Positions 55,239 through 64,000 of a DNA stretch of 64,000 bases are shown here, piece after piece (within the stretch, counting starts at the first letter, position 1; the number at the start of each line of letters is the position of its first letter). The notes beneath the pieces are model-generated. The model saw nothing but the letters and a program-made list of their open reading frames with translations. It was not told where the DNA came from and searched no databases. This stretch comes from Kalaharituber pfeilii (lineage: Eukaryota > Ascomycota > Pezizomycetes > Pezizales > Pezizaceae): assembly GCA_015179045.1 (NCBI GenBank), contig WHUZ01000023.1, positions 620,001 to 684,000 of the forward strand, given 5' to 3'. Position numbers and translations under genes: made by a program.

Positions 55239-56660
55239 TGCTTTCGCTCTGGGCAATGGCGAGACATGGCTGCCGAAGCAAGATAACTATACATGTGCAG
55301 TACTGATAAATCAAGCCTACAAAATGCAAGAAGAATCCGACAGTGGGCAACGTTTGCTTTCTTTACACGAGCGTCTTACAAGTACTGCTACGATATCTTA
55401 TTATTTTAGGAGTTATTTAAGAGAACGTCTACAGAACTACCTGCTACGAATGTTCGGAATCAGACTTTACGAGTGGATCTATGCAATAATCTCGATAGGA
55501 TGCTTGTATGCGGTGGGAGCGAACAAGAATGGTATTGAGGGTGCGCGGAAGTGATTATGAAGCATTGTCGAGGGCCAAAGGGACCAAGCTGTCATCCCCA
55601 TCTGCATGTATGTTTGATGTTGTTCTTTTCTTCCCCCGTCCGCGCTTGATACCCTCTCATACTTCCCTGCATACTTCCTGCTACATATAGCTGAATAGAC
55701 ATAGTTATAGGGGATGCATCTCCGAGGACCTATCACCAGAATACTGCTCAGGTGGCATTGGGCGATGATAGGATCACAAGCGGTACTAGAAGTAGGGGAA
55801 CACTCATTCACTCCAATGTATACCGACCCATACCAATGCAGCAGCTCACACTTCGCTAACCACAATCCAAGCTTTTCTCGAGCATGCGTTTCGTAATGGC
55901 AATTCCTTTCAATACCAAAACCACTCAGGCACTCAATACATGTACAATTGAATCTCGGCCTTTGCGGGAGTGAGAATTCACGGTATCACAGTCGACAAAG
56001 GCGAGGAGTTTGGATTGAAACAATCCGCAGAATGGCAAGACTTTCCGGGATTTGTCACAAAGCCCACAGTGTTGTTCTACATTGAAGCCAACGTTGCGAT
56101 GGAAAAAAAAGACTTGGAGGATTATGTTGAGGGCGAATCTGGCTGAAAGTAAAATGTCCACAAAATACCTAGCAATCAACCTTAAAATATACCGTCTTCA
56201 AATAACAAATTGTCGACACTCCGGCACAGAGCGACCTAAATTTTTAAACCACGAACGTACAAACAATTCGGCACCCTGTTTTTGTGACATACACCAGTGA
56301 CATACACCGTGACAAGTTGTGGGGGTGGAGCAATAAAGGCAGGAATATGATGGACGTATTCGGTGTATGTGAAATTATACTTTTCAAGAATAAACACATC
56401 ACAGCGCCAAAAAGCTCTAGATAAGCCACCTCAGTTAACACTCCTTCACCAGTGAAGTAATCTTGGAGGTGCTACTGCCGAAAGACAACGCAGCGGAACA
56501 AAGAATTAACATTTGCCACAGGTATCCACTTGAGGAACGGAGATCAACTTCATCTTCATCTGCTACCAGTGTGTCAAAACATGAATATAGAAAACAGCTC
56601 CTCGCAAATCCCTAAGTGTAACTTATTATATTGTTGTTTATCCATTTGATATGGAATCCA
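55236..56660. other. Unassigned stretch with one coding-like fragment
   Basis: A 64-codon plus-strand frame at about 55951-56144 reads AFAGVRIHGITVDKGEEFGL ... QDFPGFVTKPTVLFYIEANV and ends EGESG. It looks like real protein sequence, but I do not recognise it and found no neighbouring exons. The rest shows nothing. Confidence 0.3.
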
Positions 56661-56689
56661 ATTAAAGAGAATACAAGGCAAGACACTCT

Positions 56690-56940
56690 AAGTTCGACCA
56701 TGCAGCCCGGAGATCATCTACGAGATGGATTTTCTTTTTGTTTCCTTTATCTCCTTCTCGTGCTCCCTCTCCATTTCTTCTCGTGTTAGTATGTCGGATG
56801 CTAGGAATTTGACTTGTGATAATGGTGACTTGTGAGGTATTCCACATTTGCCCTTCCTGTTTTCTTCAACTCCATCGCACTCTACAGTGAAGCTTTTGTC
56901 CTCGAAGAACTCTTTCAACTTCCTATCCACCTCTAGCCTC
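56690..56940 (-). pseudogene. LINE reverse transcriptase fragment
   Basis: Minus-strand ORF with FFEDKSFTVECDGV then KCGIPHKSPLSQVKF. This matches the non-LTR reverse transcriptase block with GIPQGSPLSP, mutated at the QG pair. It is a short, decayed scrap; the catalytic YADD-type motif is not visible. Confidence 0.65.
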
Positions 56941-58920
56941 TTTCATGACATCTTCCTCTCTCACTACGCTAACCCCCCCCCGGCACATCCGCCAGTGCTC
57001 AGAGTACTCCCGATCCCCTACTTAGGGCCCCTAGGGTTTTAGTACCATCCGTACCATCACCACTTTCCCTTTGAGCCATGAATGGGTGTCTATAAAATGT
57101 TCCACTGATTCTTGTAACACGTCTGCCACTACTCCCCCTACACTCACCCGCTATGCCCAAGTTTGCAGATGCGCCTATGGGGTTAATCTGTAACAATCCT
57201 TTGGCTTGTGTGTAGACTATTCCAGATTCTGGATCATGATGGCTCGATAGTTGCTACTCTCGTAGTACTCTACCCTTTGCTAGCTCCCCTACTATCGAAG
57301 TAACGCTGTACCTAGAATTTGTAGGTCAGGGAATATGGTCATCTTGATAATCTCAGAACTTATTTTCTGCAGCTCTAGTAGGTATCGGCACAGAGGTCAT
57401 ACTGCAAAACAAATTCTGCTGATAATCTCTTTATCCTCTTAAAATTGTGACATACTGGGCGTTTGATATTAACTAATGTTGTGACATTGAGAACAGTCTT
57501 GAATTATTAAAACCTCTATGCATGCTTTGCTTACAATACCTACCTACTATGACAACTAATTACCTCATAACTTGTCGAGATTTTTGTATACCATGCAGCA
57601 CTAACAATGCCGGACCGGAGAGTAACCACCAGGTATTGTAACCCCCTGTCTCCATTCAAATATCATACATCTAATCTTGTCCTACTTCGCACCGCCACAT
57701 TCTCATTATCGGCATTCATTAGATATTGCTCCATTGTATTAGAATAGTTAAACCGAGTAGTACCGTTCATTAGGTATAAGGAAATACTCAAACATAATGT
57801 TACCTTCCTTTCTCACTTGTGGTCCGCTCCCACCAGCGATGCTTCCCAAATTCACATTGCTTTACCTACCACCCAGCAATCAACCACAACCTGTGTTCGT
57901 ACGCCATGTACTACACTTTTCAAGGTTCCTGTTACAGGTCTCCCTCACACATGGCATCATTGCAGATCACTCCTGGTAATGACGGCGCAGTCTTTGTTAA
58001 TAGAAGGAACTTTGGGTATGCCATGCTGGCATGAATAAGACCTTAGCAAAGATCAATAAGACAGCGAGGATCTAGCTGTTGCTGAGATATAGCTATAGCG
58101 AACGCTGACTTAATCTATTATCGGGCCAAATATCGAAACGGTATTCACTTATCCGTACGTGGGACCCCTAAATTCACTGATGTCTGGCAAATATTCACAA
58201 GCATTGCTGTCGGTCTCTCCAATACTTTTTTATAAGCGAAATTCTTAACATGGAGAAAATGTTCGGATATTTAGTTTTTTCATCTCACACGTATACACTT
58301 GAATACTTCTAGTCTGATTTTTTATTACAGGGCACCCTCCTCTGCTATTCCCAATTGACAACTGCCTTCCACGGCAATCCAGCTCGGACAGAAGGAAGGT
58401 AAAATGAAAGTAATTAAAAAAAAAAAAATAAAAGACCAGAAAATAAAAACAAAAAAACAAAAATAAAAACGGAGCATTCAATGTTTGGTACATGGGTACG
58501 TTGAGATAAGCTCAGGTCGCCAAGCGGCTCGCCTGCCAGCTGTCAAACTCTATCTATATAGTAAGTGAAACAAGGATCGTAATTAACCAAGCGAGGAGAT
58601 CAGCGCACTCTAGGGACAGTGGCCTTGCTGGGGACCAAATGGCAAATCGTGAACGGCATGCCGAGGAAGGGACTTGAATAGTGGAAATATTGGAAGCGAG
58701 CTATCGTATTATGTACAGTACCATTAGAACCACAGGAAACTAGACGGAGGAACATGAGCAGAACCTGACAATAGAGTAGCATCTTATGTCTGGTATAAAA
58801 ATAAATCCGATACCAGGCCATGACCTTGACCGCGCTCATACAAAACAAGAATAAATTGTATACAGACATATGCTTAATTTGTTTTGCCTAATCATTTAAA
58901 AATTCTTATATTAATTGTAA
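56941..58920. other. Unassigned stretch
   Basis: No gene recognised. 57000-57330 on the minus strand has coding-like sequence (SGIVYTQAKGLLQINPIGAS) broken by stops. 58400-58470 is an A-rich low-complexity tract. Nothing else is supported. Confidence 0.35.
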
Positions 58921-59185
58921 ATTCAGAGCGATTCCAGTGAATTTTCATCCCTTCCGCAGGGAAGCGACTAGCCTTTTACTCATCTCGATAGGGACGGAGG
59001 AGGTATGCGGGAGACTACCAGGCAGTAAAGAGTCCACCAAAGGGAGGGGGAACAGGAACGAGGTATACTGGTGGAGCTGCTGGATTGGATGGATTGATAA
59101 AGCGGATCATTATTGGCTCTCCGGGTGATGCGGGATTTGATGATTTGATTTAAAATTCGGGTTCTATATACCTCCTTTGTATGTA

Positions 59186-59275
59186 TTCTCATCGCAGCCC
59201 ATACGCCGGTATACGAGTGATGACAAAACCCTTCTTTTTAAGAAAGAAAAACAAAGAAAAACAAAACGAAAAGAA
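59186..59275 (+). mobile_element. Possible third LINE-tail type
   Basis: CTCATCGCAGCCCATACGCC then GGTATACGAGTGATGACAAAA and an A-rich run. The order (..ATCGC.GCCCATA....GG...CGAGTGATGA, A-rich tail) parallels the CGCCATAG tails with clear divergence. No target duplication was found. Confidence 0.4.
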
Positions 59276-59493
59276 ACTTACAGCAACCCATGTTAATTTC
59301 TATTTTCGACCCTCTTTGTGTTATAAGAATAAATTTAATATACTGAAGCGGTCGACCGCCGGATGGTATGCCAGTAACGCGGGTCTACTGTAGCGCCGAA
59401 CCTAGGTGTGGGACTACATCAAGGCAATTGTTTGTTACCTGGCCTGTGGGCCCCGATGGGGCAACGCTCCGTCGTTCCATAACACTGGCGCCA

Positions 59494-59765
59494 ACTGGCT
59501 TCAGTACTGTAGGAATCTTGGCGCTTGATGATGCAATGGTGGAGGATAACTCAAGATGGAAGGGGGGACCATTAAGGCCTAGATGAGACTACCCAAGGGG
59601 AAAGGGGGACCATGACGGCCTGGATGAGACTACCCGAGAGGGAAGGAGGGCCCTGAGGGACTGAGGAGCGGCGATTACCACAAGGGGGGAAGGGGACCAG
59701 AGGGTGACGGGTATATAAGGAGGGGAGAAGGAGGCTTTCTATCATCATCATCATCGTCGAGGGTG
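59494..59765 (+). repeat. Dispersed repeat, copy 1 (LTR-like)
   Basis: Shares with 61921-62085 the ordered blocks GGAATCTTGGC.CTTGAT, GAGACTACCC.AG.GGGAAGG, GGGTATAT and a CAT trinucleotide run. Copy 1 has an internal duplication of the GAGACTACCC block (59585, 59626) and a TATA-like GGGTATATAAGG at 59709. This could be promoter/LTR sequence of an unidentified retroelement. Confidence 0.5.
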
Positions 59766-60560
59766 GTCACTGTATAACTGGGTGGTTCTTCTGTCCGTCT
59801 TGCAGTGTTTCATAGTCCTCTTCAATACAGTGAACCGGTCTTTGTCTTTGTGCCTCACGGTTATCTCTAGCTTTTTACTATTGTGTGTTCTCGTTCACCT
59901 CCTCAGAACTTCCGTTCGATCCCTCCCACAGTACGAATACCTGGACGGGCCAGCTTTAGTTGATGCCGTACTGGCGCCCTCAGTAGCGACATCAGACAAT
60001 CTAGCCGGAGTGACTCTTGAACCATTGTCAAAGGTAATACTATAGCGGTCATCGATGCATCTCAAATCCCTAGTTACAGACAAGCGTTAGTTGAAAGTTA
60101 GTCTTAGCAGTCATCAGTCAGGAACTCTATTGTGCGGCAGAAACCAATAAGGTTTGGGGTCTCCTGCCAGTTTGAATTGTCCTCCATTCAGCCCTGGAAG
60201 GGAACCCTGAGTACCTTTACTAATCGCTAATTCGCAACCAGCGTAAAGAATGACGCCTTGTTGTATAATGAATAGTCGTAATCTCCTACCGATGGGCCGT
60301 CCCCGTCCTGGTTTATGTGACGAATAAGCCATGCAAAAACCGCTGGAGCACGGTGTTGTTTACCCTGAAACAAAAAAAAAGCAGAATCGAGCACCAAACA
60401 ATCCTGCTCCTTCGTATGCGTGGTTATAATCGTAGCAGACTGCAACTTAAACCTAGCATCTGACCCAAATTCCCTGGCGAGCTGGTAAGGTCCCTTTCGA
60501 CTGCGAGCTTCCCCTACCGAACCGAACCTATCCAAAACTCTATTACTCCAAGTCTCTCAG
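59766..60560. other. Unassigned stretch
   Basis: A minus-strand frame at 60227-60535 contains a good 3' splice site (TTTTTTTTGTTTCAG, about 60366-60380) followed by KQHRAPAVFAWLIRHINQDG. It may be a terminal exon of an unrecognised gene; no upstream exons were identified. Confidence 0.3.
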
Positions 60561-60581
60561 GAGAAACTTACCTCTCCTACA

Positions 60582-60815
60582 TTTTTTTTTTTTTTTTTTT
60601 TTTTTCCATCACGTAACCCGGCTTGCAGCGCCAAGCCATGGCAGGGTCCCTGGGCAAGCCCTCGAAGCCCGGAGACAGGCTTAAGAAACAAAGAAATTTC
60701 TATCTACTTCTAAAACCTGCTTCTAGAAACCTCCGGACGGTCCAAAACCTGATTCCAGGAACCTCCGGACGGTCCTTCCGGTTTCTGCCTCAGGGAGGCT
60801 CCACTATATATCCCC
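60582..60815 (-). mobile_element. Longer CCCTGCC-tailed retroposon (234 bp)
   Basis: Poly(T) at the left, then the CCCTGCC-family tail reversed (60606-60646), then about 170 bp of additional body. Target duplication ACCTCTCCTACA at 60570-60581 and 60816-60827. The body holds a 33-bp tandem repeat (CCTCCGGACGGTCC). This copy shows that the CCCTGCC hairpin is the 3' tail of a longer element. Confidence 0.75.
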
Positions 60816-60828
60816 ACCTCTCCTACAG

Positions 60829-60866
60829 GCCCTGCCATGGCGAACAGCTGCAAGCGGGGTCACGTG

Positions 60867-60899
<33 letters not shown>
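60829..60899 (+). mobile_element. Hairpin retroposon (CCCTGCC family) in the same target
   Basis: GCCCTGCCATGGCGAACAGC...GCGGGGTCACGTGA plus about 33 A, flanked by CTCTCCTACAG (60818-60828 and 60900-60910). It entered the right-hand target copy left by the previous insertion (60582-60815), in the opposite orientation. Confidence 0.9.
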
Positions 60900-60905
<6 letters not shown>

Positions 60906-61920
60906 TACAGATGAAAACAGTAACAAGGTTTTTCACTCTCAGCGCTGCAAATTCAGAGATGCTATAACCGAGGCCGCAGGGCCTATTTAAGGTCCCTTTC
61001 TCGCCGTCCCTGCTCCTTTTCACTTGTCTTCACTCACTCTCTGTACGCAAAGCCGAAACCTGATACATCAACTGCTCCTACCGCCTTTCCGGCCTCTCAC
61101 TTTACCGTCTGCTTCTATAGAGGCAAAGGACCACAACTCATATCAAAGAGTCCTACAACGACATTTCCACTCGCCCTTCAGCTTCATCTTCACCCAATAA
61201 GCTTAGACCTTGCATTCACAGCCTCACCATCGCCAATTAACTCAAAAAGGTACTCAATCTCCTTTCTCCTGGCGCATGAAATCTTTCTAACCCATTATCT
61301 TTCTAACCATTGCGCAGCCCCTTGTTAAGACCATTCTCTTCACGCCCCACAATAACCAAAGTACAGTAGCACCAATCGAAAGCTCTGCCTCCTTCACACA
61401 CACTTTGGACGGTCACTCGAAACCAACCACGATGTCTGGAATCCACCCTACTCGTATTCCACCACACAATATAACCCGTACTCCGTTGGGCAGCCTTCCA
61501 CTCACGTCTGTTTATTTCCAATCAAATGTCGACAGTTCAACGGCACCACAGCCATTGTACGTGGCGCGCCCGCTCCAGCACCGCCAAACGTCCCGGCGGC
61601 CGGTACGATCCCGCCTACAACGTGTCCTGCGGGCCATCGCCAGGCTTCTTCCGCAATTCCGGCGAGTCTCACGGGGCTCAGACAACCCCGAGGCTCGAGG
61701 GACTTATGCAACAGTATTAGGTGTTTTACGAGAAGACCCACAAAGATGGGCACGTCTGATGGGAGCGAGGGAGCAACTGGATGCTGAACGGTATGAGAGT
61801 ACTGAAGATGAAAAGGAGAACAATCCTGTAGGGCCTAGTGACATAGAACAGGTTGAAAATGACGATGTCGATGAACAAGTCATGGAATTAGAACCTGACA
61901 ATAATCAAATCCGCCTTGAT

Positions 61921-62085
61921 ACTGCAGGAATCTTGGCACTTGATAATGCAACGGTGGGTGGCGGCCTGGGGGGATGAGACTACCCAAGAGGGAAGGGGGT
62001 ACCAGACGTACACGGGTATATCTTGAGGGAGAGGAGGAGGCCTTCTCTCATCATCATCATCACCGTCATCATCATTTAGCAGTGC
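61921..62085 (+). repeat. Dispersed repeat, copy 2
   Basis: Matches 59494-59765 in block order (GGAATCTTGGCACTTGAT, GAGACTACCCAAGAGGG, GGGTATAT, CATCATCATCA). It overlaps the end of the first coding-like frame of 61405-63092, so that frame's C-terminus may be repeat-derived. Confidence 0.5.
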
Positions 62086-62151
62086 AGGTCAACAAAGTAC
62101 TCTCAGGGGCGGTGCTATCCCTTTGGAGGAACCGGACCAAAGCTCCATCGT

Positions 62152-62203
62152 CCCTCGCCATAGCCCATAGGGCAGCACGCGAGTAATGATAAAAAAAAAA
62201 AAA
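62152..62203 (+). mobile_element. Hairpin retroposon (CGCCATAG family)
   Basis: CCCTCGCCATAGCCC...GCGAGTAATGATA plus poly(A), flanked by AGCTCCATCGT (62141-62151 and 62206-62216). Body of about 38 nt; its 5' end sits at the hairpin base. It interrupts an open frame. Confidence 0.9.
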
Positions 62204-63183
62204 AAAGCTCCATCGTGGGCTCCGCATTCACCAAGAGACGGGTCTCACCACAGCAAATTGAAGAAACCAACCCGACCCGCTCTGATAGTCAGCCTGCCGC
62301 TGTCGTTCTTGCTGAAGGGAATATTGGCATCCGCAAAAGTGCACGTATTGCAGCAAGGGTCCAGGCATGTACACGCTCGTCACCAGCCCCGACAATCCAA
62401 TTACATGTTGATGGAGCACACGGCCGAGACTATAGTGCACAGGCCGCACACACCAGCGCCACCTCTACTATCGCCACTGCCGTTAGCCCCAACCCTACGA
62501 CTCCTGGCAGGGCAAGGAGAAGCTCTAGGTCTCAGGTCACCAGCACCAAGACCCGTTCCCCAGGTGCAATCGCACATCCACAAGGACCAGCACTTCTAGC
62601 ATACCCACCACTGACTGCACCTACCACGTCAAAAGGCAAAATTCAAATCCTTCGCTACAGCCTCCATACGCAACCACTACCCTTCACAGGCTGATCCTTC
62701 GTAGCGAAAGTTCAACCCTCTCCCTACCACCGAACTTTCACTACTCTTCTGGCGAACTGGGCTCTGAGCGTGAGCCTGTCAACACAGAGCTGTTGCAGGC
62801 AGCTGGAGCACTGTTGAGCTTGTATCATCAAGCCCATGTTCTGGCAATTCAGGATTCAGGTGTTAACAGTGAGTTGAAATTGAAGAAGGAGAGTGCGTCG
62901 TCTGACACCCGAGGCACGGCGAGTAAGCGTGTGACTTCGGTGTCATACTGGGCAGAGGAAGCACCATGTTCATGCTCCTTAGTTGCGGAAAGCTGTAAGG
63001 ATTCCAGCACAGTCGCTGAACAGGAACGTGACGAAAGGGCGAGAAGAAGGAAGGCTTGGCTGGATGTCATTTTACGGAATAACCGAGACTGATAATGGGT
63101 GAAGGTGAATGGCGCAGCGTCACATAGCAGAGAGTATCTGACGACTGGATTGGACTCTAGATTGGCCTTTATATTGTTTGCTT

Positions 63184-63267
63184 TTTTTTTTTTTTTTAAA
63201 AAAAAACATTAGCCTACTCGCTTGCCGCCCTGAGGGCTATGGCGATGTTTTTAGATACATAGTGAAG
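63184..63267 (-). mobile_element. CGCCATAG-tailed retroposon, 84 bp
   Basis: Flanked by ATATTGTTTGCTT (63171-63183 and 63268-63280). On the minus strand it has about 23 nt upstream of ATCGCCATAGCCC...GCGAGTAGGCTAATG, then an unusual T-run/A-run tail. Confidence 0.88.
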
Positions 63268-63561
63268 ATATTGTTTGCTTATGCTTTGTAAAGATTGATA
63301 AAAAATCAGTCAACTTTCCGTTCACCGTTTCACTTTCCAATTCCTCTTGTCTCACCCGCTTGCGGGTTTCATGAGATGTGAGCTACTGCGCAGTATTCCC
63401 TACCTTGCTTTTGTGTCTGTTGAGGGCAATTGGAGGCGCATAAGGTGTTCAAAGCAATCCACGGCAAATACTCTGTCGATTCTTAAAAACCCCGTTCTAC
63501 TCATAACTAAACTCATTTATACCGAGGATTACAAACATATCCTTACCTTGGTGCCCCGTTT
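63268..63561. other. Spacer between two retroposons
   Basis: No gene is supported in this 290-bp spacer. Confidence 0.4.
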
Positions 63562-63624
63562 TTTTTAATTTTTTTATTTTTTAAATCACATAACCCCGCT
63601 TGTAGCACGTGGCCATGGCAGGGT
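63562..63624 (-). mobile_element. Hairpin retroposon (CCCTGCC family)
   Basis: Minus strand: CCCTGCCATGGCCACGTGC...GCGGGGTTATGTGATTT plus an A-rich tail with one T run. Target duplication TTGGTGCCCCGTTT (63548-63561 and 63625-63638). Same 5' end as the copies at 638-703 and 60829-60899. Confidence 0.9.
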
Positions 63625-63638
63625 TTGGTGCCCCGTTT

Positions 63639-64000
63639 CCTCATGATTCCTGTCAGCATATTTTGTGTTATTTACCTTAAGGCACAGTCACAGCCATAGT
63701 AACACTATAAACCATGGCAGCTGCTTTCCCCAATACAAAAGAACCGCAATTGGCAACGCACACCAGACTCTACTCGAAACACGAACCCATACAGCTCCTC
63801 GCTACTTGTCCTATCGACTCCTTCGAAACCTGAACCCTAAATCGGATATATGCTTAATCTAACTGACGGAACCTTGCTTCCGACGCTTGTGGCAGTAGGA
63901 TAGGGTAGGGTAGGGTAGGGTAGGGTAGGGCAAACTCAATTAGCGAGGAAATAAGGTTTGACCGGGATATTAAACTTGGCACTCTATGCCATACTTTAGC
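63639..64000. other. Window end, with (TAGGG)6
   Basis: No gene is supported. A perfect (TAGGG)6 tract lies at 63901-63930, preceded by the related AGGA.AGGG. It is a 5-bp unit, not the canonical TTAGGG telomere repeat, and unique sequence continues on both sides. Confidence 0.8.

Larger units (their letters stand above)
61405..63092 (+). pseudogene. Low-complexity hypothetical coding region, interrupted
   Basis: Three plus-strand frames look coding: 61405-61977 (better start MSGIHPTRIPP at 61432; Arg-rich centre, acidic end), about 62107-62694 (SPQQIEETNPTRSD, IRKSARIAARVQ, Ser/Thr/Pro-rich), and about 62697-63092 (LLQAAGALLSLYHQAHVLAI, ending RRRKAWLDVILRNNRD). A hairpin retroposon at 62152-62203 splits the second; removing it with one target copy restores the frame. 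An intron is possible between the first two (acceptor CTCTCAG at 62106), but phases do not match the obvious donor GTGGGT. I recognise no family; it might be a gene or retroelement gag-like region. Confidence 0.35.

Noticed and set aside
63901..63930. Chromosome end
   Set aside because: Unique sequence continues on both sides and the tract has only six units.
1..64000. Repeat-induced point mutation (RIP) of the duplicated DNA
   Set aside because: Copies A and B are nearly identical with open frames and I see no obvious C-to-T pattern, but I could not count substitutions, so no claim is made either way.

Overview
The window looks like a repeat-rich chromosome segment of a filamentous ascomycete, perhaps a truffle-like Pezizomycete (a guess from style only). 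The evidence is short introns (47-106 nt, GT-AG), NACHT genes with near-identical WD40 or ankyrin repeats, and many fungal transposon families (MULE, pogo, Tc1/mariner-like, Ty1/copia, LINE). No bacterial operons, rRNA genes or convincing tRNA genes were found.

Layout. Positions 1-21062 (copy A) and 39271-47942 (copy B) are two direct copies of one segment. The segment carries a pogo-type transposase remnant, non-coding DNA and a minus-strand NACHT-WD40 gene. Copy B is compact. Copy A is swollen by five insertions, each dated and delimited by the empty site in copy B: a 66-bp retroposon (638-703), a 6.7-kb MULE with long inverted repeats (3127-9837, its transposase split by two solo LTRs), a 2.6-kb element with TA target duplication (10688-13265, holding a LINE 3' end), a 3.8-kb element with 9-bp target duplication (13294-17121, holding palindromic 21-bp repeat arrays and a RecQ-like helicase scrap), and a 47-bp retroposon (17207-17253). 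Copy A's NACHT-WD40 gene is intact with 7 WD40 repeats. Copy B's has 14 repeats but a one-base frameshift.

Between the copies are a foldback element (21070-22900), an amine oxidase remnant, a 3'-truncated Ty1/copia element with its 5' LTR and primer-binding site (26845-30873), and an intron-rich DUF7708-NACHT-ankyrin gene (31261-35929). All three STAND (NLR-like) genes lie on the minus strand, so this is a small cluster of candidate self/non-self recognition receptors in transposon-dense DNA.

From 47943 to the end there is little recognisable coding sequence: a Tc1/mariner-like element, a LINE reverse transcriptase scrap, G-rich minisatellites, a low-complexity coding-like region (61405-63092) and a (TAGGG)6 tract.

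The most unusual signal is dispersed through the window: tiny retroposed units made of little more than one 3'-terminal RNA hairpin plus poly(A), flanked by 10-15 bp target duplications. Two families occur (5' CCCTGCCATGG and 5' CGCCATAG). Longer elements end in the same hairpins, so these look like LINE 3' tails mobilised almost alone.
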